This document shows positions 56,410 to 64,000 of a DNA stretch of 64,000 bases, piece by piece. The DNA is from Bordetella parapertussis (GTDB taxonomy: Bacteria; Pseudomonadota; Gammaproteobacteria; Burkholderiales; SG8-39): positions 1-64,000 of the forward strand of contig CAMAXP010000022.1 of the NCBI GenBank assembly GCA_945862265.1, given 5' to 3'. How positions within the stretch are numbered: position 1 is the first letter of the stretch; every line of letters starts with the position of its first letter. The notes under the pieces were generated by a model that did no database searches, was not told the DNA's origin, and worked only from the letters and a program-made list of their open reading frames with translations. Position numbers and translations under genes: made by a program.

Positions 56410-57357
56410 TTAAGCTGCCCGGCGAACGGGCGAGGACAGGGAGTAGCAGAGCCTGCGCAGGCGGTTGAAGTCCGCGGACTCGAGCATTTCGCGCAGGTGG
56501 CTGAAGTTGCCTTCGATGGCCTGGGTGTAGAGGTTGGGGCCGTCGAAGTGCGCGGCGGCGTAGTTGTCCACGCCGTCGAGCTTGTCGCGGATGCGTGTGC
56601 GCGCGACGTATTCGTAGAAACCTGGCGTCTTGATGATCAGGTCCTCGGGCGAGGAATACCGGACGATTTCGCTCCCGTCCGGCAGCGTCTCGCGCGCAAT
56701 GCGGCCGTACACGAACTCCTGGTAGAGGAAGTCGCGGCATTTCTCCAGGTACAGCCGGTCGGACATCTGGCCGATCAGGTCGGCGGTGCCGACCATGCAG
56801 CCGAGCAGCCTGTCCTTGGGGTCGCGGACGTCAATGTCCTCGATGTTCATTTCGTATCCGGTGAAGTGCACGATGCGCGAGCCGGTGACCGCCTCCTCGG
56901 CGAACCCGATCTTGGGCAGGTAACTGGCGAGGAAGTCCGCGCTGCGCGAGACATGCACCTTGGTGAAGATCGCGCCATTCTCGACGTCGGCTTCCGACGT
57001 GCGCTTCAGGTACCCCGAGTCATGCAGCAGCGCAGTGATGATGGCCAGGGCCGCGCGGCGGCCGCCCAGGCGGTCCTGCGGCGCGCAGATGCGGTCGTGC
57101 CCGTCCACGAGGCGCGCCGTGGCGAGCGTCATGTCGAGCGTGTGCCGGATGTCGTGGTAAAGCGTGTCGCAGGCGAGAAAGCCCGGGTAGCGGCCCTCGA
57201 ACAACGCGCGCACGTCGTCGAATGCGCGGGTGAGCGGCGTGAAGTCCTCGGTAGGGTAGCGGCGCGTATAAATGTCCAGCACAGCGTCGCGGACCTGCGT
57301 CGCATTCTCGACGTTGACCAGGTTGGTCACGTCGTTCTGGTTGAGACGGTGCTGCAT
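56410..57357 (-). CDS. HD-domain protein
   Basis: A 315-residue protein with an HD-type metal site: HDIRHTLDMT (His and Asp, about 73-82) and later ITALLHDSGYL (HD dyad, about 110-120). Such proteins are phosphohydrolases or phosphodiesterases, often on nucleotides; no cyclic-nucleotide-specific motif (HD-GYP) is present. The start is taken as 57357 (MQHRLNQNDVTN); an earlier ATG at 57381 would add eight residues. It lies downstream of rnpB on the same strand. Confidence 0.8.
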   Translation of the reverse strand: MQHRLNQNDVTNLVNVENATQVRDAVLDIYTRRYPTEDFTPLTRAFDDVRALFEGRYPGFLACDTLYHDIRHTLDMTLATARLVDGHDRICAPQDRLGGRRAALAIITALLHDSGYLKRTSEADVENGAIFTKVHVSRSADFLASYLPKIGFAEEAVTGSRIVHFTGYEMNIEDIDVRDPKDRLLGCMVGTADLIGQMSDRLYLEKCRDFLYQEFVYGRIARETLPDGSEIVRYSSPEDLIIKTPGFYEYVARTRIRDKLDGVDNYAAAHFDGPNLYTQAIEGNFSHLREMLESADFNRLRRLCYSLSSPVRRAA

Positions 57358-57478
57358 CTTGGAAAGCCCGGCCGTGGCCACCTGTGCTGGTCAGTGGAAA
57401 ATTATCGTCCCGCCATTCGCGATGCGCAAGCCGGATTTATCACTGCGTCCCGCACGGCGGTAAAGAATGGTAAAGGGA

Positions 57479-57817
57479 GCCGGCCGGTAAGCCGGGTTCT
57501 GTCGGGAAGATACCCGTAAGGGCACCTTCCCGTAACAGCCATTCCTCTGGACTGTGAATTACTTCACAGTTCTAGCCACCTACCCGCAAGCTTGGTCGAG
57601 CCGACCTCAGGCGCTTGCCTATTTGGTGTTGCTCCGGATGGAGGTTGCCGCGTTTCACCCCCGCCCAAGCTTGCGCCTAGACGGGACTCGTCTCTGTGGC
57701 CCTATTCGTCACCTCACGGTGCCCGGCCGTTAGCCGGCATCCTGCTCTGCGGAGCCCGGACTTTCCTCCAGTCGCGGGGTTGCCCCCGTGATCCAGCGGC
57801 TGTCTAGCCGACTCCCG
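57479..57817 (-). ncRNA. rnpB: RNase P RNA
   Basis: Read on the minus strand, the 5' part contains GGAGGAAAGTCCGGGCTCC-like (positions about 57752-57772) and the 3' part ends with CGACAGAACCCGGCTTAC (about 57488-57505), both universally conserved in bacterial type-A RNase P RNA. The 5' end pairs as GGGAGTCGGCTAGACAGC near 57800-57817. It is the catalytic RNA that matures tRNA 5' ends. The ends are estimated to within several bases. Confidence 0.92.
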
Positions 57818-57857
57818 GGGCGGATTCTACGGCATGACCCTTGGTGCGGTTGGTAAT

Positions 57858-58865
57858 TTAAGGGCGCTTGCCCAGGTCGAACGCCTCCGCAAGCCTCTCA
57901 TACGACGCCAGTCGCGATGCGTAATCCCCGGTAATCGTCAGCACCATCAGTTCGTCCGCCGCGTAGCGCTCCGCCAGCGCCACAAGGTCATCCCGGCACT
58001 TCTGCGGTCCGCCGATCACCGCGCGCGGGCGCTGGCTGTCCACGTAAGCCTGCTCCTGGGGCGTGAAGCGGTGCTTCTCGGCCTCCGCCAGCGTAGGCAC
58101 GGGAAAATCAATCCCCTGTGCCATGTGCAGCCTGCGCAGATCGACCGAGCGGGCGAGTTTTTCGGCTTCGGCATCGGTCTTGCCGCAGATCACGAACACG
58201 CAGGTAATGCCGTGCGGCTCCTTCTCGCGCGCCGAAGCCTGGAAGCGCTGCTTGTAGGCGCGCATCACCGCGTCGCCGCCGTGCGCGTTGATGAAATGCG
58301 CGAATGCAAAACGCAATCCCAGTTGTGCCGAAAGCAGCCCGCTGTAGTCCGACGACCCCAGCAGCCAGACTTCCGGCGCTGTGGGGACTTCCGGCATGGC
58401 GCGGACCTTCTTGTGCGGATGGTCGTCGGGTAGCGTGCCGTCAAGGTGCCCGACGAGTTCCCACACCTGCTCCGGGAAGCGCTCCGCATCTGGGAACACC
58501 CCGCCGCCGACCGCGCGCGCGGTGCGACCGTCGCCGCCGGGCGCGCGCCCGATGCCGAGGTCGATGCGCCCGGGATACAGCGCCTCAAGCATGCGGAAGG
58601 TCTCTGCGACCTTGAACGGGCTGTAGTACGGCAGCAGCACGCCCCCGGTGCCAATACGCATGCGCGAGGTTTCCGCGCCGAGCCGCGCGAGCAGGATCTC
58701 GGGACAGGGGTCGGCGAGCGCGCCGATCGCGTGGTGCTCGGCGAGCCAGTAGCGCGAGTACCCAAGCGCCTCGGCCGCGCGTGCAAGCTTGAGGGTTTCC
58801 TCGATCGCTTCGCGCGCCGTGTGGCCGCTGATGATCGGGGACTGGTCGAGGACGGAGAGTTTCAT
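57858..58865 (-). CDS. LLM-class (luciferase-like) flavin oxidoreductase
   Basis: A 335-residue luciferase-like monooxygenase of the YhbW/MsnO8-like group. LSVLDQSPIISGHTAREAIE, YWLAEHHAIGALADPCPEIL and RIGTGGVLLPYYSPFKVAE are characteristic. GIGRAPGGDGRTARAV is the flavin-loop segment. It probably uses reduced FMN from a separate reductase. Substrate unknown. The start at 58865 overlaps the preceding MFS gene by 4 bases. Confidence 0.92.
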   Translation of the reverse strand: MKLSVLDQSPIISGHTAREAIEETLKLARAAEALGYSRYWLAEHHAIGALADPCPEILLARLGAETSRMRIGTGGVLLPYYSPFKVAETFRMLEALYPGRIDLGIGRAPGGDGRTARAVGGGVFPDAERFPEQVWELVGHLDGTLPDDHPHKKVRAMPEVPTAPEVWLLGSSDYSGLLSAQLGLRFAFAHFINAHGGDAVMRAYKQRFQASAREKEPHGITCVFVICGKTDAEAEKLARSVDLRRLHMAQGIDFPVPTLAEAEKHRFTPQEQAYVDSQRPRAVIGGPQKCRDDLVALAERYAADELMVLTITGDYASRLASYERLAEAFDLGKRP

Positions 58866-60025
58866 GGGTGTGATCCTGCAGGCTTGGTGCCCGCAAAAGC
58901 CCAGGGGCGCAGCACCGAGATCATGATGGTCCAGAAGAACGCGAAGATGCTCACGGCATAGAAGCCCGGCACCAGGCCGATGTGGTCGGACAGGAGCCCC
59001 ATCGTAAACGGCGTGCTGAGGTGAGAGAACCCCCACCCAAGGCCGCCGAGCGCCAGGGCCGAGCCGCGTTCCGCAGTGGTGGTGTAGTCGCTCATCGTGA
59101 TCTGGAAGTAGAGCGTCATCAGGGCTGACCCCAGGCCGACCACGAGCATGAGGGCGCCGATCACCCAGGGGTTGTTGATCACCGGGATGAGGCCGGTGGC
59201 GAGCGACACCGATATGCCTGCGATCACCGGCGACAGGCTCTTTGCGCCGGATTTCACGAAGCGCGCGGCGACGAGGCCCGCGCCGATTGCGCCGATCGCG
59301 CGCGCCGCGATGAGTATCCCCGAAGTCTGCGAGTCGTAGCCGTAGTCCTGCAGCAGCAGCGGGTAGAAGGACATGGTCAACGAAAACGGCAGCGCGGAGA
59401 GGTACGCGCAAGCCACCGTGTACCAGATCACCCGGCGGCGAAAGAGCGGTGCGTAGTTCGCGAACACGCTGCGGCCCGGCTCATGCGGCTTGCGGGCCAT
59501 CTGGCGCACGGGCCAGCCGGCGAGCACGGAGAGCAAGCCCATCCCGGCCAGCGTCAGGAACGAAGCCGTGAACCCGGCGAAGGCGAGGATGAACCCGGCC
59601 GACATGGTGCCGGCGATCTGGCCGACGTTGGTGAGTGCGTTCAACCGGCCCATCTGCTGGCTGCGCGGTCCGGGCAATTCGCTCGCCAGCGCCCAGGTGG
59701 CGGGCCAGAAGGCGGCGCGCGAGAGCACGAACAGCACCTGCCCGGCAAAGAGCATCCAGAACCCGCGTGCGACGATGAACTCCAGCGCCCCGAGGGCGAG
59801 CAGCACGCAGGAGGTGAGCATGATCTTGCGGCCGCCGATGCGGTCGGTATACGCGCCGCCGATCAGGTTGAACACGACCTGGGCGATCGTCGGCACCGAA
59901 AACAGCAGGCCGATCTCGACCCCGGAGAGGCCCAGCGAATGGGCGTACAGCGGCACCACGACGTAGGTCATCCCCAGGCCGTAGTTCCAGGTGGTCGAAA
60001 CGAGAAAGAGCGGGAAGGAGGACAC
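58862..60025 (-). CDS. MFS transporter
   Basis: About 387 residues and 12 membrane helices. YTDRIGGRKIMLTS is the loop motif A of the superfamily, and RLNALTNVGQIAGTMSAGFI a conserved later helix. The start is uncertain: the frame is open to 60157, but those codons overlap the divergent DUF1223 gene leader. GTG at 60025 (VSSFPLFLVSTTW) is used since homology-like sequence begins there; it lacks a clear ribosome site. It overlaps the LLM gene by 4 bases, so the two likely share a pathway. Substrate unknown. Confidence 0.8.
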   Translation of the reverse strand: MSSFPLFLVSTTWNYGLGMTYVVVPLYAHSLGLSGVEIGLLFSVPTIAQVVFNLIGGAYTDRIGGRKIMLTSCVLLALGALEFIVARGFWMLFAGQVLFVLSRAAFWPATWALASELPGPRSQQMGRLNALTNVGQIAGTMSAGFILAFAGFTASFLTLAGMGLLSVLAGWPVRQMARKPHEPGRSVFANYAPLFRRRVIWYTVACAYLSALPFSLTMSFYPLLLQDYGYDSQTSGILIAARAIGAIGAGLVAARFVKSGAKSLSPVIAGISVSLATGLIPVINNPWVIGALMLVVGLGSALMTLYFQITMSDYTTTAERGSALALGGLGWGFSHLSTPFTMGLLSDHIGLVPGFYAVSIFAFFWTIMISVLRPWAFAGTKPAGSHP

Positions 60026-60119
60026 GGGAGGGACAGAGTGTAAGGCTTTGCCGGCCTGGGCGACCAAGCGGTGTAGGCTCCGAAACGCAGAGCGAAACGC
60101 CCACCCGAAGGGAATCCCC

Positions 60120-60908
60120 ATGCTTGCCTTCTTTCGCAAACTCACCTTCCTGGCCATCGGAGCGGCCGCCGCGTTGCCGGCCGTCGGGGCGCAGTGCGCC
60201 GCCCGGAGCGGCCCGCGGACCGCGGTGCTGGTCGAGCTCTATACGTCGGAAGGCTGCGACAGCTGCCCGCCGGCCGACCGCTGGCTCTCGGGCCTGCAGG
60301 CCCAGGGCTACACGCCGGACAAGGTGGTGCCGCTGGCGCTGCACGTGGACTACTGGGACTACATCGGCTGGAAGGACCCGTATGCCAAGCGCGAGTTCGC
60401 CACCCGGCAGCGCCGCGCCGCGGAACTGAAGCGGGCCAAGATCATCTACACGCCGCAGGTGCTGCTGCAGGGGCAGGACTTCCGCCGCTGGGACACGCGC
60501 GACTTCGCGGCCGCCGTGGACAAGCTCAACAGCCAGCCGCCGCGCGCGAAGCTCGCGCTGGCGGTCGAATCCATGGGGCGGACCAGCGTGGAGGTCACGT
60601 TGTCGGCCGAGCTGCTGGAGGCCACGGCAAGGAAGGACGCCGCCGTCTACCTCGCGGCGTTCGAGAACAAGCTCACCAGCCAGGTCGCCTCAGGCGAGAA
60701 CAAAGGCCGGACGCTGCCGCACGACTACGTGGTGCGTGAGTGGATCGGGCCGGTCGAGTTCGGTGCCGCGCTCAGGGTCGACGAAAAGCGCACGCTGCCG
60801 CTGCTGCCGAACGCGAACCCGAAGCAGTCGGGCGTGGCCGCGTTCGTGCAGAACCGCTCCACGGGCGAAGTCCTGCAGGCGTTGATGCTGCCGGCCTGCG
60901 CGGGGTAA
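60120..60908 (+). CDS. Exported thioredoxin-fold DUF1223 protein
   Basis: A 262-residue protein with a signal (MLAFFRKLTFLAIGAAAALP). ELYTSEGCDSCPPADRWLSG holds a CxxC active-site pair, and HVDYWDYIGWKDPYA is the family hallmark. Later YTPQVLLQGQDFRRW completes the thioredoxin-like fold. It probably works as a periplasmic thiol-redox protein. AAGGGAAT precedes the ATG. The TAA stop at 60906 is the first three bases of repeat copy C. Confidence 0.9.
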   Translation: MLAFFRKLTFLAIGAAAALPAVGAQCAARSGPRTAVLVELYTSEGCDSCPPADRWLSGLQAQGYTPDKVVPLALHVDYWDYIGWKDPYAKREFATRQRRAAELKRAKIIYTPQVLLQGQDFRRWDTRDFAAAVDKLNSQPPRAKLALAVESMGRTSVEVTLSAELLEATARKDAAVYLAAFENKLTSQVASGENKGRTLPHDYVVREWIGPVEFGAALRVDEKRTLPLLPNANPKQSGVAAFVQNRSTGEVLQALMLPACAG

Positions 60909-60983
60909 TGTACCGGTACTGGTGCATTAACTCCCATGGGAGCGGCTCCAGTCCTTGTGATTGGAAAGTAAATCTTCCAAATT
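60907..60983 (+). repeat. Dispersed 77-bp repeat, copy C
   Basis: Gapless alignment to copy B gives 49 of 77 identical by hand count, with the best match in the first 12 bases and in GGCTCCAGT. The inverted repeat is TGTACCGGTACTGGTGCA (60909-60926 region). Unlike A and B it lies between two convergent gene ends, so it is not a promoter in this place. Its last bases lead to AATTCAGGGGATCAGACC at the CoA-transferase stop. Confidence 0.55.
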
Positions 60984-60990
60984 CAGGGGA

Positions 60991-62193
60991 TCAGACCGCG
61001 CCTTCCTTTGCCAGTGCCGCGATGTCCGCCGGCGCGTAGCCGAGCTCGGCGAGCACGCTTTGCGTGTGCTGGCCGACGCCCGGGATCGGGCCGATGCCAG
61101 GTTCCATGCCGGCGATGTTGAGCGGCGAAATCATCGCCTCGAGCGGGCCGGCCGGCGAATCGACCTCGCGCCAGCGGTTGCGCGCTTCCAGTTGCGGGTG
61201 GTCCCAGAACTCCTGCATGGTGTTGAGGCGCGCGTTGGCGATGCCGGCAGACTCAAGCTTTTCCACCACACCGGCGGCGGTCATGCCGGCAAACACGGAC
61301 TCGATCAGCGCGTTCATTTCGGCGCGGTGCTCGTTCCTGAGGCTGCCCGAGGCATAGCGCGGGTCCTTCGGCAGGTCGGGCTGGCCGAGCACCTGGGCGC
61401 AGAAGCGCGCGAACTCGCGCTCGTTCTGGATGCCGAGGAACACGGTCTTGCCATCGCCCGCCCTGAACGGGCCGTAGGGCACGATGGTCGCGTGGAACGC
61501 ACCGGTGCGCGGCGGCGCGGAGCCGCCGTAGTTGGTGAAGTAGGCCGGGAAGCCCAGCCACTCGCCGAGCGACTCGAACATCGAGATGTCGAGCGTCGCG
61601 CCTTCGTTGCTGTCCTTGCGCCGGAGCAGCGCGGCGAGGATGCCCGAGAACGCGTACATACCCGCGGCGATATCCGCGATCGGGATGCCGGCCTTCGAGG
61701 GCTGCTCGGGAGTGCCGGTCACCGACAGCAAGCCGGTCTCGCACTGCACAAGCAGGTCATAGGCGCGCTTGGCGCTGTAGGGGCCGTTCTCGCCGTAACC
61801 GGAGATCCCGCACCAGACGAGGCGCGGGTCTTTTGCGCGCAGCTCCTCGGCGCCCAGGCCCAGCCGCGCGGCCGCACCGGGCGCGATGTTCTGCACGAAC
61901 ACGTCGGCGCGCGAGACGAGTTTCGCGAGGATCTTTTTCGCCTCCGGGTGCTTGGCGTCGAGGGTCACGCTTTCCTTCGACCGGTTCACCCAGACGAAAT
62001 GCGACGACAGGCCCTTGACCGTGGAGTCGTAGCCGCGCGAGGCGTCGCCGACGCCCGGCCGCTCGATCTTGATCACGCGGGCGCCGAGCTCGGCCAGTTG
62101 GCGCGTGGCGAACGGCGCGGCGATGACCTGCTCCAGCGCCACGACGGTGATGCCCGCGAGGGGAAGCGGTGCCTGGAGCGCAGGCTTATTCAA
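60991..62193 (-). CDS. CaiB/BaiF family class III CoA-transferase
   Basis: A 400-residue CoA-transferase that moves CoA between carboxylic acids. The start is TTG at 62193 with GGAGG five bases upstream, overlapping the hydratase gene by 8 bases; there is no nearby ATG. LAGITVVALEQVIAAPFATR, ELGARVIKIERPGVGDASRG (catalytic Asp follows in the family loop) and YDLLVQCETGLLSVTGTP are typical. GHTQSVL-like GVGQHTQSVLAELGY closes the protein. It pairs with the FAH-fold hydratase gene, so a degradation route for an organic acid is likely. Confidence 0.9.
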   Translation of the reverse strand: MNKPALQAPLPLAGITVVALEQVIAAPFATRQLAELGARVIKIERPGVGDASRGYDSTVKGLSSHFVWVNRSKESVTLDAKHPEAKKILAKLVSRADVFVQNIAPGAAARLGLGAEELRAKDPRLVWCGISGYGENGPYSAKRAYDLLVQCETGLLSVTGTPEQPSKAGIPIADIAAGMYAFSGILAALLRRKDSNEGATLDISMFESLGEWLGFPAYFTNYGGSAPPRTGAFHATIVPYGPFRAGDGKTVFLGIQNEREFARFCAQVLGQPDLPKDPRYASGSLRNEHRAEMNALIESVFAGMTAAGVVEKLESAGIANARLNTMQEFWDHPQLEARNRWREVDSPAGPLEAMISPLNIAGMEPGIGPIPGVGQHTQSVLAELGYAPADIAALAKEGAV

Positions 62194-62929
62194 AGCGCAC
62201 CTCCAGGCCGGGGAACTCTTCGCCGACGAACTCGGTCGCCCAGGTTTCGCCCGGGGCCACCGGTGCGGCATCGGTCATGGTGCCGGTGCTGATGACCTCG
62301 CCGCCGGCAAGCTGCGGAAAATCGGTTTGCTTGACCAGCACTTCCACGAGGTGCGCGAGCGCGAGCAGCGGGCTGTCGAGCACGTTCGAGCCCATGCCGC
62401 GGTCGATCACGGTATCGCCTTTTTTCAGCACCACCTTGAGGTTGGGCAGCTTCGTGGACATGTACTTCAGCTGGCCGGCCGGGATCCTGCGGCCGACGAC
62501 CAGCGCGCCATGCAGGCCGTTGGCCGCGGTGCTGTCCCCGACCTGCATCTGCCAGCCGGGCCATTCGCACTGCACGATCTCGACGGCATGCGCGACCCAT
62601 TCGATGGCGGCGATCATGTCGGCGGGTTCCTTCGAGCGGGGCGGCGAGGCCTTCAGGCCGAAACAGATCTCCGGCTCGATGCGCGGCTGCGCGAGGCCTG
62701 CCAGTTTCACGGTGGCGGTGCCCTCAGGCGCATCGATGAGGGTCCGGTCGTAGACGAAGCCGAAGATCGGCTGGTAGACGCCGTAGCGCGGCCAGATCAT
62801 GCGGTTGGTGAAGCCGATCTTGCGACCCACCGGCTTCCACCCGGCGGCCACGCGATCCGCGTGCAGGCCGAGGGCGATCCGGTACCCGGCCTCGGCGCTT
62901 TCGATGTGTGTTTGTCCCATGGCCTGCAT
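62186..62929 (-). CDS. FAH-fold 2-keto-4-pentenoate hydratase/decarboxylase-like enzyme
   Basis: About 247 residues. KIGFTNRMIWPRYGVYQPIF and RIEPEICFGLK (metal-binding Glu pair) match the MhpD/HpcG hydratase group of the FAH fold; STAANGLHGALVVGRRI and SNVLDSPLLALAHLVEVL are later motifs. These enzymes hydrate 2-hydroxy-dienoates from aromatic ring-cleavage. The start is 62929 or the ATG at 62920; ribosome signals are weak for both. It is coupled to the CoA-transferase. Confidence 0.87.
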   Translation of the reverse strand: MQAMGQTHIESAEAGYRIALGLHADRVAAGWKPVGRKIGFTNRMIWPRYGVYQPIFGFVYDRTLIDAPEGTATVKLAGLAQPRIEPEICFGLKASPPRSKEPADMIAAIEWVAHAVEIVQCEWPGWQMQVGDSTAANGLHGALVVGRRIPAGQLKYMSTKLPNLKVVLKKGDTVIDRGMGSNVLDSPLLALAHLVEVLVKQTDFPQLAGGEVISTGTMTDAAPVAPGETWATEFVGEEFPGLEVRFE

Positions 62930-62994
62930 TTTAACGGGGGAATGCGGGAGCACTGTTGCATCCGGCCCCGGCGCGAGCGAAACTACGCCCCGCC

Positions 62995-63420
62995 ATGCAA
63001 CCCTCCCTCCTCTGGCTCCTGGTCGGCTTCGGCCTCGTCATCGTCGAGCTGCTCACGGGCACGTTCTACCTGCTGATGCTCGGCATTGCCACGTTCTGCG
63101 CGGCCGCAGCGGCGTATTTCGGGCAGGGGTTCGAGGTGCAGGTCATCGTCGCGGTGGCTGCCGCGGCTGCTGGGTGCTACGGGGTGCACCTCCACCACGC
63201 GAGGAACGCCAAGGCCCAGATGCCTTCCGTGGATGCCGGCCAGCCGGCGAACTTCGAGAACTGGATCGACCAGGGCGGCGGCCTTGCCCGGGTCCGCTAT
63301 CGCGGCGCCTCGTGGGACGCGCGCATCGACGGGCAGGGCGACCTCGAGGCGGGGGCGCTGCTCTATGTGACGCATACCGAAGGACATACGCTGAACGTCA
63401 GCAGGCAGCGCCCGGCGTGA
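62995..63420 (+). CDS. NfeD-like membrane protein
   Basis: A 141-residue protein. Two or three N-terminal membrane helices (LLWLLVGFGLVIVELLTGTF and AAAAYFGQGFEVQVIVAVAA) precede a small OB-fold domain (LARVRYRGASWDARIDGQGD). It follows the NfeD/YbbK pattern and is typically paired with an SPFH protein, as here 22 bases downstream. It probably helps organise a membrane complex of that protein. Confidence 0.9.
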   Translation: MQPSLLWLLVGFGLVIVELLTGTFYLLMLGIATFCAAAAAYFGQGFEVQVIVAVAAAAAGCYGVHLHHARNAKAQMPSVDAGQPANFENWIDQGGGLARVRYRGASWDARIDGQGDLEAGALLYVTHTEGHTLNVSRQRPA

Positions 63421-63442
63421 GCCGGTTCACCGAGGAGGCAGC

Positions 63443-64000
63443 ATGTTCGCAAAACTGATCGGCGCCGTCGTCGTCACCGTGATCGCGGCCACGATTCCCG
63501 AAACCCGGTCGTTTGCGGTGTGGATCTTCCTCATCGCAATCATCGTGGTCTTCGTGATCGAGGGCGTGCGCATCGTCCCGCAGCAGCAGGCCTGGGTGGT
63601 GGAGCGCCTTGGCAAGTTCAGCGAGACCCTGCAGCCGGGCCTCAACCTGATCATCCCGTTCTTCGAGCGCGTGGCCTACACGCACAGCCTGAAGGAGGTG
63701 CCGCTCGACGTGCCCGAGCAGGTCTGCATCACGCGCGACAACACGCAGCTCGGCGTCGACGGCGTCATTTATTACCAGGTGATGGACCCGCGCCTCGCGT
63801 CCTACGGCTCGTCCAACTACATCATGGCCATCGTGCAGTTGGCGCAGACCACGTTGCGCAGCGAGATCGGCAAGATGGAACTCGACAAGACCTTCGAATC
63901 GCGCGATGTGATCAACCGCCAGATCGTCGCCGCCCTCGACGAGGCGGGGCGTGCCTGGGGCATCAAGGTCCTGCGCTACGAGATCAAGAGCCTCACGCCG
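63443..64000 (+). CDS. SPFH/stomatin-type membrane protein (QmcA-like), cut by window end
   Basis: 186 codons are present and the frame is open at the edge. An N-terminal membrane segment (VWIFLIAIIVVFVIEGVRIV) is followed by the SPFH domain: PQQQAWVVERLGKFSETLQP, LNLIIPFFERVAYTHSLKE and VDGVIYYQVMDPRLASYGSS. GGAGGCA lies just before the ATG. Related proteins assemble into large rings in the membrane. The C-terminal part lies outside the window. Confidence 0.93.
   Translation, partial: MFAKLIGAVVVTVIAATIPETRSFAVWIFLIAIIVVFVIEGVRIVPQQQAWVVERLGKFSETLQPGLNLIIPFFERVAYTHSLKEVPLDVPEQVCITRDNTQLGVDGVIYYQVMDPRLASYGSSNYIMAIVQLAQTTLRSEIGKMELDKTFESRDVINRQIVAALDEAGRAWGIKVLRYEIKSLTP

Noticed and set aside
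60960-61000. A REP-type transposase end at AATTCAGGGGATCAGACC next to repeat copy C
   Set aside because: The stretch recalls ends of REP-associated elements, but it is short, overlaps the CoA-transferase stop and has no transposase nearby.

Overview
The window is about 64 kb of GC-rich, densely packed bacterial chromosome. Gene content points to a free-living betaproteobacterium (Burkholderiales, Rhodocyclales or Nitrosomonadales grade). The evidence is the radC / coaBC-dut order, a clpS-clpA pair, a branched-chain-type ABC importer, TRAP transport, a CaiB-type CoA-transferase, glycolate oxidation and a flavocytochrome c sulfide dehydrogenase. The order is an inference; no rRNA or tRNA gene is present to anchor it. 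Several decayed genes and one lost start codon suggest either ongoing gene loss or an environmental assembly.

Layout. 1-3000: the tail of an IS1595-type transposase, then a tight three-gene operon (RuBisCO-like protein, cupin, alpha/beta hydrolase) and a fragment of a glutathione S-transferase gene. 3000-8680: a tripartite RND efflux operon (membrane fusion protein, pump, outer-membrane channel). 8748-9090: an orphan XRE regulator beside a dispersed repeat. 9093-16615: a long leftward run of a Liv-type ABC importer, an M48 protease, an aldo/keto reductase and a shortened MFS carrier. 16688-23019: lemA, an M48 membrane protease, a large FAD/Fe-S dehydrogenase and an ankyrin protein. 23016-25414: radC, coaBC and dut. 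25415-27005: sulfide dehydrogenase. 27165-30171: clpA-clpS and a cold-shock protein. 30240-34000: an unrecognised 458-residue protein and a HupE/UreJ-like plus TPR pair. 34209-34734: two tandem tiny lysine-rich exported peptides. 34803-38738: a DUF192 protein, a decayed DMT exporter, a PuuD-like membrane protein with a 32-residue leader peptide gene, sodB and a TauE/SafE pair. 38827-46812: hyi-glcDEF, an ABC exporter and an osmoprotectant-type transporter fusion. 46883-50448: pntAB and a decayed citrate/ion transporter. 50528-55210: a TRAP operon with an amidase and a 55-residue membrane peptide. 55227-57820: a YbiB-like protein, an HD-domain protein and RNase P RNA. 57858-64000: an LLM oxidoreductase with an MFS carrier, a DUF1223 protein, a CoA-transferase with a FAH-fold hydratase, and NfeD with an SPFH protein cut by the window edge.

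How the genes fit together. hyi with glcDEF handles glycolate, glyoxylate and hydroxypyruvate. PntAB links the NADH and NADPH pools. FccAB with the TauE/SafE carrier suggests handling of reduced sulfur. Liv, TRAP and RND systems indicate uptake of amino or organic acids and export of toxic compounds.

Most interesting points: the RuBisCO-like/cupin/hydrolase operon with a non-canonical metal-site residue; a 77-bp repeat present in three diverged copies; paired lysine-rich exported peptides; an unrecognised 458-residue protein with a strong promoter; a cold-shock gene whose usual ATG reads AGG; and three transporter genes that each lost an internal segment at a GG-rich junction.
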